DNA from: Rutpela maculata
Taxonomy: Eukaryota; Arthropoda; Insecta; Coleoptera; Cerambycidae
Direction of reading: 5' to 3'
DNA: 64,000 nt
Assembly (NCBI GenBank): GCA_936432065.2
Contig: OW386294.2
Coordinates: forward strand, 45,088,842 to 45,152,841
Of the stretch, positions 38,020 to 50,797 are shown in pieces (within the stretch, counting starts at the first letter, position 1; the number at the start of each line of letters is the position of its first letter). Position numbers and translations under genes: made by a program. Below the pieces are notes generated by a model. It searched no databases and was not told the origin of the DNA. It saw nothing but the letters and a program-made list of their open reading frames with translations.

Positions 38020-41000
38020 ATAAATTTTCGTTCGGTTTCATCAAACCCATCCTAATTTCTTCAAACCCATGCTAAATTGCTCAAACCTCACATAAATTTT
38101 CGTTCGGATTCATCAAACCCATCCTAATTTCGTCAAACCCATGCTAATTTTGTCAAACCTCACATAAATTTTCAAACCTCACATAAATTTTCGTTCGGTT
38201 TCATCAAACCCATCCTAATTTCTTCAAACCCATGCTAAATTGCTCAAACCTCACATAAATTTTCGTTCGGATTCATCAAACCCATCCTAATTTCGTCAAA
38301 CCCATGCTAAATATGTCAAACCTCACATAAATTTTCAAACCACATAAATTTTCGTTCGGTTTCATCAAACCCATCCTAATTTCTTCAAACCCATGCTAAT
38401 TTGCTCAAACCTCAGATAAATTTTCAAACCTCATAAATTTTCGTTCGGTTTCATCAAACCCATCCTAATTTCGTCAAACCCATGCTAAATATGTCAAACC
38501 TCACATAAATTTTCAAACCACATAAATTTTCGTTCGGTTTCATCAAACCCATCCTAATTTCTTCAAACCCATGCTAAATTGCTCAAACCTCAGATAAATT
38601 TTCAAACCTCACATAAATTTTCGTTCGGTTTCATCAAACCCATCCTAATTTCTTCAAACCCATGCTAAATTGCTCAAACCTCACATAAATTTTCGTTCGG
38701 ATTCATCAAACCCATCCTAATTTCGTCAAACCCATGCTAATTTTGTCAAACCTCACATAAATTTTCAAACCTCACATAAATTTTCGTTCGGTTTCATCAA
38801 ACCCATCCTAATTTCTTCAAACCCATGCTAAATTGCTCAAACCTCACATAAATTTTCGTTCGGATTCATCAAACCCATCCTAATTTCGTCAAACCCATGC
38901 TAAATATGTCAAACCTCACATAAATTTTCAAACCACATAAATTTTCGTTCGGTTTCATCAAACCCATCCTAATTTCTTCAAACCCATGCTAATTTGCTCA
39001 AACCTCAGATAAATTTTCAAACCTCATAAATTTTCGTTCGGATTCATCAAACCCATCCTAATTTCGTCAAACCCATGCTAATTTTGTCAAACCTCACATA
39101 AATTTTCAAACCTCACATAAATTTTCGTTCGGTTTCATCAAACCCATCCTAATTTCTTCAAACCCATGCTAAATTGCTCAAACCTCACATAAATTTTCAA
39201 ACCACATAAATTTTCGTTCGGTTTCATCAAACCCATCCTAATTTCTTCAAACCCATGCTAAATTGCTCAAACCTCACATAAATTTTCAAACCACATAAAT
39301 TTTCGTTCGGTTTCATCAAACCCATCCTAATTTCTTCAAACCCATGCTAAATTGCTCAAACCTCAGATAAATTTTCAAACCACATAAATTTTCGTTCGGT
39401 TTCATCAAACCCATCCTAATTTCGTCAAACCCATGCTAAATATGTCAAACCTCACATAAATTTTCAAACCACATAAATTTTCGTTCGGTTTCATCAAACC
39501 CATCCTAATTTGCTCAAACCTCAGATAAATTTTCAAACCTCATAAATTTTCGTTCGGATTCATCAAACCCATCCTAATTTCGTCAAACCCATGCTAATTT
39601 TGTCAAACCTCACATAAATTTTCAAACCTCACATAAATTTTCGTTCGGTTTCATCAAACCCATCCTAATTTCTTCAAACCCATGCTAAATTGCTCAAACC
39701 TCACATAAATTTTCGTTCGGATTCATCAAACCCATCCTAATTTCGTCAAACCCATGCTAAATATGTCAAACCTCACATAAATTTTCAAACCACATAAATT
39801 TTCGTTCGGTTTCATCAAACCCATCCTAATTTCTTCAAACCCATGCTAAATTGCTCAAACCTCACATAAATTTTCAAACCACATAAATTTTCGTTCGGTT
39901 TCATCAAACCCATCCTAATTTCTTCAAACCCATGCTAAATTGCTCAAACCTCAGGTAAATTTTCAAACCACATAAATTTTCGTTCGGTTTCATCAAACCC
40001 ATCCTAATTTCGTCAAACCCATGCTAAATATGTCAAACCTCACATAAATTTTCAAACCACATAAATTTTCGTTCGGTTTCATCAAACCCATCCTAATTTC
40101 TTCAAACCCATGCTAATTTGCTCAAACCTCAGATAAATTTTCAAACCTCATAAATTTTCGTTCGGATTCATCAAACCCATCCTAATTTCGTCAAACCCAT
40201 GCTAATTTTGTCAAACCTCACATAAATTTTCAAACCTCACATAAATTTTCGTTCGGTTTCATCAAACCCATCCTAATTTCTTCAAACCCATGCTAAATTG
40301 CTCAAACCTCACATAAATTTTCGTTCGGATTCATCAAACCCATCCTAATTTCGTCAAACCCATGCTAAATATGTCAAACCTCACATAAATTTTCAAACCA
40401 CATAAATTTTCGTTCGGTTTCATCAAACCCATCCTAATTTCTTCAAACCCATGCTAAATTGCTCAAACCTCAGATAAATTTTCAAACCACATAAATTTTC
40501 GTTCGGTTTCATCAAACCCATCCTAATTTCGTCAAACCCATGCTAAATATGTCAAACCTCACATAAATTTTCAAACCACATAAATTTTCGTTCGGTTTCA
40601 TCAAACCCATCCTAATTTCTTCAAACCCATGCTAAATTGCTCAAACCTCACATAAATTTTCAAACCACATAAATTTTCGTTCGGTTTCATCAAACCCATC
40701 CTAATTTCTTCAAACCCATGCTAAATTGCTCAAACCTCAGATAAATTTTCAAACCACATAAATTTTCGTTCGGTTTCATCAAACCCATCCTAATTTCGTC
40801 AAACCCATGCTAAATATGTCAAACCTCACATAAATTTTCAAACCACATAAATTTTCGTTCGGTTTCATCAAACCCATCCTAATTTCTTCAAACCCATGCT
40901 AATTTGCTCAAACCTCAGATAAATTTTCAAACCTCATAAATTTTCGTTCGGATTCATCAAACCCATCCTAATTTCGTCAAACCCATGCTAAATATGTCAA

Positions 41001-41469
41001 ACCTCACATAAATTTTCAAACCACATAAATTTTCGTTCGGTTTCATCAAACCTATCCTAATTTCTTCAAACCCATGCTAAATTGCTCAAACCTCACATAA
41101 ATTTTCAAACCACATAAATTTTCGTTCGGTTTCATCAAACCCATCCTAATTTCTTCAAACCCATGCTAAATTGCTCAAACCTCAGGTAAATTTTCAAACC
41201 ACATAAATTTTCGTTCGGTTTCATCAAACCCATCCTAATTTCTTCAAACCCATGCTAAATTGCTCAAACCTCAGGTAAATTTTCAAACCACATAAATTTT
41301 CGTTCGGTTTCATCAAACCCATCCTAATTTCGTCAAACCCATGCTAAATATGTCAAACCTCACATAAATTTTCAAACCACATAAATTTTCGTTCGGTTTC
41401 ATCAAACCCATCCTAATTTCTTCAAACCCATGCTAATTTGCTCAAACCTCAGATAAATTTTCAAACCTC

Positions 41470-41541
41470 ATAAATTTTCGTTCGGATTCATCAAACCCAT
41501 CCTAATTTCGTCAAACCCATGCTAATTTTGTCAAACCTCAC
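41470..41541. repeat. Type 4 monomer without s4 (4t), 72 bp
   Basis: This is a type 4 head (box A, s1 ending CG, s2 ending AATTTTG) that goes directly from s3 to the next box, losing the 19-nt s4. It is the only type 4 of this kind that I found; type 5 shows the same s4 loss on a type 1 head. It shows that s4 can be lost repeatedly. Confidence 0.85.
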
Positions 41542-42075
41542 ATAAATTTTCGTTCGGTTTCATCAAACCCATCCTAATTTCTTCAAACCCATGCTAAATT
41601 GCTCAAACCTCACATAAATTTTCAAACCACATAAATTTTCGTTCGGTTTCATCAAACCCATCCTAATTTCTTCAAACCCATGCTAAATTGCTCAAACCTC
41701 ACATAAATTTTCAAACCACATAAATTTTCGTTCGGTTTCATCAAACCCATCCTAATTTCTTCAAACCCATGCTAAATTGCTCAAACCTCACATAAATTTT
41801 AAAACCACATAAATTTTCGTTCGGATTCATCAAACCCATCCTAATTTCGTCAAACCCATGCTAAATTTGTCAAACCTCACATAAATTTTAAAACCACATA
41901 AATTTTCGTTCGGTTTCATCAAACCCATCCTAATTTCTTCAAACCCATGCTAATTTGCTCAAACCTCAGATAAATTTTCAAACCTCATAAATTTTCGTTC
42001 GGTTTCATCAAACCCATCCTAATTTCGTCAAACCCATGCTAAATATGTCAAACCTCACATAAATTTTCAAACCAC

Positions 42076-45000
42076 ATAAATTTTCGTTCGGTTTCATCAA
42101 ACCCATCCTAATTTCTTCAAACCCATGCTAAATTGCTCAAACCTCAGATAAATTTTCAAACCTCACATAAATTTTCGTTCGGTTTCATCAAACCCATCCT
42201 AATTTCTTCAAACCCATGCTAAATTGCTCAAACCTCACATAAATTTTCGTTCGGATTCATCAAACCCATCCTAATTTCGTCAAACCCATGCTAATTTTGT
42301 CAAACCTCACATAAATTTTCAAACCTCACATAAATTTTCGTTCGGTTTCATCAAACCCATCCTAATTTCTTCAAACCCATGCTAAATTGCTCAAACCTCA
42401 CATAAATTTTCGTTCGGATTCATCAAACCCATCCTAATTTCGTCAAACCCATGCTAAATATGTCAAACCTCACATAAATTTTCAAACCACATAAATTTTC
42501 GTTCGGTTTCATCAAACCCATCCTAATTTCTTCAAACCCATGCTAAATTGCTCAAACCTCACATAAATTTTCAAACCACATAAATTTTCGTTCGGTTTCA
42601 TCAAACCCATCCTAATTTCTTCAAACCCATGCTAAATTGCTCAAACCTCACATAAATTTTCAAACCACATAAATTTTCGTTCGGTTTCATCAAACCCATC
42701 CTAATTTCTTCAAACCCATGCTAAATTGCTCAAACCTCAGATAAATTTTCAAACCACATAAATTTTCGTTCGGTTTCATCAAACCCATCCTAATTTCGTC
42801 AAACCCATGCTAAATATGTCAAACCTCACATAAATTTTCAAACCACATAAATTTTCGTTCGGTTTCATCAAACCCATCCTAATTTGCTCAAACCTCAGAT
42901 AAATTTTCAAACCTCATAAATTTTCGTTCGGATTCATCAAACCCATCCTAATTTCGTCAAACCCATGCTAATTTTGTCAAACCTCACATAAATTTTCAAA
43001 CCTCACATAAATTTTCGTTCGGTTTCATCAAACCCATCCTAATTTCTTCAAACCCATGCTAAATTGCTCAAACCTCACATAAATTTTCGTTCGGATTCAT
43101 CAAACCCATCCTAATTTCGTCAAACCCATGCTAAATATGTCAAACCTCACATAAATTTTCAAACCACATAAATTTTCGTTCGGTTTCATCAAACCCATCC
43201 TAATTTCTTCAAACCCATGCTAAATTGCTCAAACCTCACATAAATTTTCAAACCACATAAATTTTCGTTCGGTTTCATCAAACCCATCCTAATTTCTTCA
43301 AACCCATGCTAAATTGCTCAAACCTCAGGTAAATTTTCAAACCACATAAATTTTCGTTCGGTTTCATCAAACCCATCCTAATTTCGTCAAACCCATGCTA
43401 AATATGTCAAACCTCACATAAATTTTCAAACCACATAAATTTTCGTTCGGTTTCATCAAACCCATCCTAATTTCTTCAAACCCATGCTAATTTGCTCAAA
43501 CCTCAGATAAATTTTCAAACCTCATAAATTTTCGTTCGGATTCATCAAACCCATCCTAATTTCGTCAAACCCATGCTAATTTTGTCAAACCTCACATAAA
43601 TTTTCAAACCTCACATAAATTTTCGTTCGGTTTCATCAAACCCATCCTAATTTCTTCAAACCCATGCTAAATTGCTCAAACCTCACATAAATTTTCGTTC
43701 GGATTCATCAAACCCATCCTAATTTCGTCAAACCCATGCTAAATATGTCAAACCTCACATAAATTTTCAAACCACATAAATTTTCGTTCGGTTTCATCAA
43801 ACCCATCCTAATTTCTTCAAACCCATGCTAAATTGCTCAAACCTCAGATAAATTTTCAAACCTCACATAAATTTTCGTTCGGTTTCATCAAACCCATCCT
43901 AATTTCTTCAAACCCATGCTAAATTGCTCAAACCTCACATAAATTTTCGTTCGGATTCATCAAACCCATCCTAATTTCGTCAAACCCATGCTAAATATGT
44001 CAAACCTCACATAAATTTTCAAACCACATAAATTTTCGTTCGGTTTCATCAAACCCATCCTAATTTCTTCAAACCCATGCTAAATTGCTCAAACCTCAGA
44101 TAAATTTTCAAACCACATAAATTTTCGTTCGGTTTCATCAAACCCATCCTAATTTCGTCAAACCCATGCTAAATATGTCAAACCTCACATAAATTTTCAA
44201 ACCACATAAATTTTCGTTCGGTTTCATCAAACCCATCCTAATTTCTTCAAACCCATGCTAAATTGCTCAAACCTCACATAAATTTTCAAACCACATAAAT
44301 TTTCGTTCGGTTTCATCAAACCCATCCTAATTTCTTCAAACCCATGCTAAATTGCTCAAACCTCAGATAAATTTTCAAACCACATAAATTTTCGTTCGGT
44401 TTCATCAAACCCATCCTAATTTCGTCAAACCCATGCTAAATATGTCAAACCTCACATAAATTTTCAAACCACATAAATTTTCGTTCGGTTTCATCAAACC
44501 CATCCTAATTTCTTCAAACCCATGCTAATTTGCTCAAACCTCAGATAAATTTTCAAACCTCATAAATTTTCGTTCGGATTCATCAAACCCATAATAATTT
44601 CGTCAAACCCATGCTAAATATGTCAAACCTCACATAAATTTTCAAACCACATAAATTTTCGTTCGGTTTCATCAAACCTATCCTAATTTCTTCAAACCCA
44701 TGCTAAATTGCTCAAACCTCACATAAATTTTCAAACCACATAAATTTTCGTTCGGTTTCATCAAACCCATCCTAATTTCTTCAAACCCATGCTAAATTGC
44801 TCAAACCTCAGGTAAATTTTCAAACCACATAAATTTTCGTTCGGTTTCATCAAACCCATCCTAATTTCTTCAAACCCATGCTAAATTGCTCAAACCTCAG
44901 GTAAATTTTCAAACCACATAAATTTTCGTTCGGTTTCATCAAACCCATCCTAATTTCGTCAAACCCATGCTAAATATGTCAAACCTCACATAAATTTTCA

Positions 45001-47827
45001 AACCACATAAATTTTCGTTCGGTTTCATCAAACCCATCCTAATTTCTTCAAACCCATGCTAATTTGCTCAAACCTCAGATAAATTTTCAAACCTCATAAA
45101 TTTTCGTTCGGATTCATCAAACCCATCCTAATTTCGTCAAACCCATGCTAATTTTGTCAAACCTCACATAAATTTTCAAACCTCACATAAATTTTCGTTC
45201 GGTTTCATCAAACCCATCCTAATTTCTTCAAACCCATGCTAAATTGCTCAAACCTCACATAAATTTTCAAACCACATAAATTTTCGTTCGGTTTCATCAA
45301 ACCCATCCTAATTTCTTCAAACCCATGCTAAATTGCTCAAACCTCACATAAATTTTCAAACCACATAAATTTTCGTTCGGTTTCATCAAACCCATCCTAA
45401 TTTCTTCAAACCCATGCTAAATTGCTCAAACCTCACATAAATTTTAAAACCACATAAATTTTCGTTCGGATTCATCAAACCCATCCTAATTTCGTCAAAC
45501 CCATGCTAAATTTGTCAAACCTCACATAAATTTTAAAACCACATAAATTTTCGTTCGGTTTCATCAAACCCATCCTAATTTCTTCAAACCCATGCTAATT
45601 TGCTCAAACCTCAGATAAATTTTCAAACCTCATAAATTTTCGTTCGGTTTCATCAAACCCATCCTAATTTCGTCAAACCCATGCTAAATATGTCAAACCT
45701 CACATAAATTTTCAAACCACATAAATTTTCGTTCGGTTTCATCAAACCCATCCTAATTTCTTCAAACCCATGCTAATTTGCTCAAACCTCAGATAAATTT
45801 TCAAACCTCATAAATTTTCGTTCGGATTCATCAAACCCATCCTAATTTCGTCAAACCCATGCTAATTTTGTCAAACCTCACATAAATTTTCAAACCTCAC
45901 ATAAATTTTCGTTCGGTTTCATCAAACCCATCCTAATTTCTTCAAACCCATGCTAAATTGCTCAAACCTCACATAAATTTTCAAACCACATAAATTTTCG
46001 TTCGGTTTCATCAAACCCATCCTAATTTCTTCAAACCCATGCTAAATTGCTCAAACCTCACATAAATTTTCAAACCACATAAATTTTCGTTCGGTTTCAT
46101 CAAACCCATCCTAATTTCTTCAAACCCATGCTAAATTGCTCAAACCTCAGATAAATTTTCAAACCACATAAATTTTCGTTCGGTTTCATCAAACCCATCC
46201 TAATTTCGTCAAACCCATGCTAAATATGTCAAACCTCACATAAATTTTCAAACCACATAAATTTTCGTTCGGTTTCATCAAACCCATCCTAATTTGCTCA
46301 AACCTCAGATAAATTTTCAAACCTCATAAATTTTCGTTCGGATTCATCAAACCCATCCTAATTTCGTCAAACCCATGCTAATTTTGTCAAACCTCACATA
46401 AATTTTCAAACCTCACATAAATTTTCGTTCGGTTTCATCAAACCCATCCTAATTTCTTCAAACCCATGCTAAATTGCTCAAACCTCACATAAATTTTCGT
46501 TCGGATTCATCAAACCCATCCTAATTTCGTCAAACCCATGCTAAATATGTCAAACCTCACATAAATTTTCAAACCACATAAATTTTCGTTCGGTTTCATC
46601 AAACCCATCCTAATTTCTTCAAACCCATGCTAAATTGCTCAAACCTCACATAAATTTTCAAACCACATAAATTTTCGTTCGGTTTCATCAAACCCATCCT
46701 AATTTCTTCAAACCCATGCTAAATTGCTCAAACCTCAGATAAATTTTCAAACCACATAAATTTTCGTTCGGTTTCATCAAACCCATCCTAATTTCGTCAA
46801 ACCCATGCTAAATATGTCAAACCTCACATAAATTTTCAAACCACATAAATTTTCGTTCGGTTTCATCAAACCCATCCTAATTTCTTCAAACCCATGCTAA
46901 TTTGCTCAAACCTCAGATAAATTTTCAAACCTCAGATAAATTTTCAAACCTCATAAATTTTCGTTCGGATTCATCAAACCCATCCTAATTTCGTCAAACC
47001 CATGCTAAATATGTCAAACCTCACATAAATTTTCAAACCACATAAATTTTCGTTCGGTTTCATCAAACCTATCCTAATTTCTTCAAACCCATGCTAAATT
47101 GCTCAAACCTCACATAAATTTTCAAACCACATAAATTTTCGTTCGGTTTCATCAAACCCATCCTAATTTCTTCAAACCCATGCTAAATTGCTCAAACCTC
47201 AGGTAAATTTTCAAACCACATAAATTTTCGTTCGGTTTCATCAAACCCATCCTAATTTCGTCAAACCCATGCTAAATATGTCAAACCTCACATAAATTTT
47301 CAAACCACATAAATTTTCGTTCGGTTTCATCAAACCCATCCTAATTTCTTCAAACCCATGCTAATTTGCTCAAACCTCAGATAAATTTTCAAACCTCATA
47401 AATTTTCGTTCGGATTCATCAAACCCATCCTAATTTCGTCAAACCCATGCAAATTTTGTCAAACCTCACATAAATTTTCAAACCTCACATAAATTTTCGT
47501 TCGGTTTCATCAAACCCATCCTAATTTCTTCAAACCCATGCTAAATTGCTCAAACCTCACATAAATTTTCGTTCGGATTCATCAAACCCATCCTAATTTC
47601 GTCAAACCCATGCTAAATATGTCAAACCTCACATAAATTTTAAAACCACATAAATTTTCGTTCGGTTTCATCAAACCCATCCTAATTTCTTCAAACCCAT
47701 GCTAATTTGCTCAAACCTCAGATAAATTTTCAAACCTCATAAATTTTCGTTCGGTTTCATCAAACCCATCCTAATTTCGTCAAACCCATGCTAAATATGT
47801 CAAACCTCACATAAATTTTCAAACCAC
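42076..47827. repeat. HOR block 11, 66 monomers, 5,752 bp
   Basis: Order: 8-5-4-5-6-1-1-9-2-3d-4-5-6-1-7-2-3-4-5-6-8-5-6-9-2-1-9-2-3-6-1-7-7-2-3-4-1-1-10-11-3-2-3-4-1-1-9-2-3d-4-5-6-1-9-2-3+-6-1-7-2-3-4'-5-12-3-2. The block boundary is pragmatic, since no AAGCCC type 8 opens it. The 43079-45720 part recurs at offset 9,113. Types 3-4 are missing between 6 and 1-1-9 near 42491. The 2-3-4 step at 45632-45810 skips the usual 8-5-4-5-6. CC to AA at 44593-44594 is private. Confidence 0.85.
46845..46952. repeat. Lengthened type 3 monomer (3+), 108 bp, with an extra 19-nt subunit
   Basis: CAGATAAATTTTCAAACCT occurs twice in succession, so this type 3 monomer has an extra 19-nt subunit between s3 and s4. 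The only other case is at 59143-59250, 12,298 bp away, in the same context (2-3+-6-1). The homologous monomer at 28154-28242 lacks it. The insertion thus groups the copies at 46.6 and 58.9 kb against the one at 27.9 kb. Confidence 0.9.
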
Positions 47828-50797
47828 ATAAATTTTCGTTCGGTTTCATCAAGCCCATCCTAATTTCTTCAAACCCATGCTAAATTGCTCAAACCTCAGA
47901 TAAATTTTCAAACCTCACATAAATTTTCGTTCGGTTTCATCAAACCCATCCTAATTTCGTCAAACCCATGCTAAATATGTCAAACCTCACATAAATTTTC
48001 AAACCACATAAATTTTCGTTCGGTTTCATCAAACCCATCCTAATTTCTTCAAACCCATGCTAAATTGCTCAAACCTCATAAATTTTCAAACCACATAAAT
48101 TTTCGTTCGGTTTCATCAAACCCATCCTAATTTCTTCAAACCCATGCTAAATTGCTCAAACCTCAGGTAAATTTTCAAACCACATAAATTTTCGTTCGGT
48201 TTCATCAAACCCATCCTAATTTCGTCAAACCCATGCTAAATATGTCAAACCTCACATAAATTTTCAAACCACATAAATTTTCGTTCGGTTTCATCAAACC
48301 CATCCTAATTTCTTCAAACCCATGCTAATTTGCTCAAACCTCAGATAAATTTTCAAACCTCATAAATTTTCGTTCGGATTCATCAAACCCATCCTAATTT
48401 CGTCAAACCCATGCTAATTTTGTCAAACCTCACATAAATTTTCAAACCTCACATAAATTTTCGTTCGGTTTCATCAAACCCATCCTAATTTCTTCAAACC
48501 CATGCTAAATTGCTCAAACCTCACATAAATTTTCAAACCACATAAATTTTCGTTCGGTTTCATCAAACCCATCCTAATTTCTTCAAACCCATGCTAAATT
48601 GCTCAAACCTCACATAAATTTTCAAACCACATAAATTTTCGTTCGGTTTCATCAAACCCATCCTAATTTCTTCAAACCCATGCTAAATTGCTCAAACCTC
48701 ACATAAATTTTAAAACCACATAAATTTTCGTTCGGATTCATCAAACCCATCCTAATTTCGTCAAACCCATGCTAAATTTGTCAAACCTCACATAAATTTT
48801 AAAACCACATAAATTTTCGTTCGGTTTCATCAAACCCATCCTAATTTCTTCAAACCCATGCTAATTTGCTCAAACCTCAGATAAATTTTCAAACCTCATA
48901 AATTTTCGTTCGGTTTCATCAAACCCATCCTAATTTCGTCAAACCCATGCTAAATATGTCAAACCTCACATAAATTTTCAAACCACATAAATTTTCGTTC
49001 GGTTTCATCAAACCCATCCTAATTTCTTCAAACCCATGCTAAATTGCTCAAACCTCAGATAAATTTTCAAACCTCACATAAATTTTCGTTCGGTTTCATC
49101 AAACCCATCCTAATTTCTTCAAACCCATGCTAAATTGCTCAAACCTCACATAAATTTTCGTTCGGATTCATCAAACCCATCCTAATTTCGTCAAACCCAT
49201 GCTAATTTTGTCAAACCTCACATAAATTTTCAAACCTCACATAAATTTTCGTTCGGTTTCATCAAACCCATCCTTATTTCTTCAAACCCATGCTAAATTG
49301 CTCAAACCTCACATAAATTTTCGTTCGGATTCATCAAACCCATCCTAATTTCGTCAAACCCATGCTAAATATGTCAAACCTCACATAAATTTTCAAACCA
49401 CATAAATTTTCGTTCGGTTTCATCAAACCCATCCTAATTTCTTCAAACCCATGCTAATTTGCTCAAACCTCAGATAAATTTTCAAACCTCATAAATTTTC
49501 GTTCGGATTCATCAAACCCATCCTAATTTCGTCAAACCCATGCTAATTTTGTCAAACCTCACATAAATTTTCAAACCTCACATAAATTTTCGTTCGGTTT
49601 CATCAAACCCATCCTAATTTCTTCAAACCCATGCTAAATTGCTCAAACCTCACATAAATTTTCAAACCACATAAATTTTCGTTCGGTTTCATCAAACCCA
49701 TCCTAATTTCTTCAAACCCATGCTAAATTGCTCAAACCTCACATAAATTTTCAAACCACATAAATTTTCGTTCGGTTTCATCAAACCCATCCTAATTTCT
49801 TCAAACCCATGCTAAATTGCTCAAACCTCAGATAAATTTTCAAACCACATAAATTTTCGTTCGGTTTCATCAAACCCATCCTAATTTCGTCAAACCCATG
49901 CTAAATATGTCAAACCTCACATAAATTTTCAAACTACATAAATTTTCGTTCGGTTTCATCAAACCCATCCTAATTTCTTCAAACCCATGCTAATTTGCTC
50001 AAACCTCAGATAAATTTTCAAACCTCATAAATTTTCGTTCGGATTCATCAAACCCATCCTAATTTCGTCAAACCCATGCTAATTTTGTCAAACCTCACAT
50101 AAATTTTCAAACCTCACATAAATTTTCGTTCGGTTTCATCAAACCCATCCTAATTTCTTCAAACCCATGCTAAATTGCTCAAACCTCACATAAATTTTCG
50201 TTCGGATTCATCAAACCCATCCTAATTTCGTCAAACCCATGCTAAATATGTCAAACCTCACATAAATTTTAAAACCACATAAATTTTCGTTCGGTTTCAT
50301 CAAACCCATCCTAATTTCTTCAAACCCATGCTAATTTGCTCAAACCTCAGATAAATTTTCAAACCTCATAAATTTTCGTTCGGATTCATCAAACCCATCC
50401 TAATTTCGTCAAACCCATGCTAATTTTGTCAAACCTCACATAAATTTTCAAACCTCACATAAATTTTCGTTCGGTTTCATCAAACCCATCCTAATTTCTT
50501 CAAACCCATGCTAAATTGCTCAAACCTCACATAAATTTTCGTTCGGATTCATCAAACCCATCCTAATTTCGTCAAACCCATGCTAAATATGTCAAACCTC
50601 ACATAAATTTTAAAACCACATAAATTTTGGTTCGGTTTCATCAAACCCATCCTAATTTCTTCAAACCCATGCTAATTTGCTCAAACCTCAGATAAATTTT
50701 CAAACCTCATAAATTTTCGTTCGGTTTCATCAAACCCATCCAAATTTCGTCAAACCCATGCTAAATATGTCAAACCTCACATAAATTTTCAAACCAC
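47828..50797. repeat. HOR block 12, 34 monomers, 2,970 bp
   Basis: Order: 8-2-1s-7-2-3-4-1-1-10-11-3-2-8-5-4-5-6-3-4-1-1-9-2-3-4-5-12-3-4-5-12-3-2. It opens with AAGCCC (47853) and is block 8 minus 74 bp. The 5-6-1 of block 8 has become 2-1s (47919-48094), as expected if the head of type 5 was joined to the body of type 6 (72 bp lost) and CA was then lost from the s3 of the next type 1 (87 bp). CCTTATTT (T at 49275) is shared only with block 16. C to T at 49935 is private. Confidence 0.88.

Larger units (their letters stand above)
36536..42075. repeat. HOR block 10, 64 monomers, 5,540 bp
   Basis: Order: 8-5-6-3-4'-1-7-2-3-4-1-1-10-11-3-2-8t-5-4-5-6-3-2-8-5-4-5-6-3-4-1-1-9-2-3d-4-5-6-1-7-2-3-4-5-6-9-2-1-9-2-3-6-1-7-7-2-3-4t-1-1-10-11-3-2. 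It follows block 7 first at offset 12,120 and then at 12,693. The 573-bp difference equals seven extra monomers (8t-5-4-5-6-3-2, 37771+178 to 38432 less one shared boundary set). Type 7 is doubled (41114, 41203), a state shared with blocks 11 and 13. Two shortened monomers, 8t and 4t, are listed separately. Confidence 0.85.
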
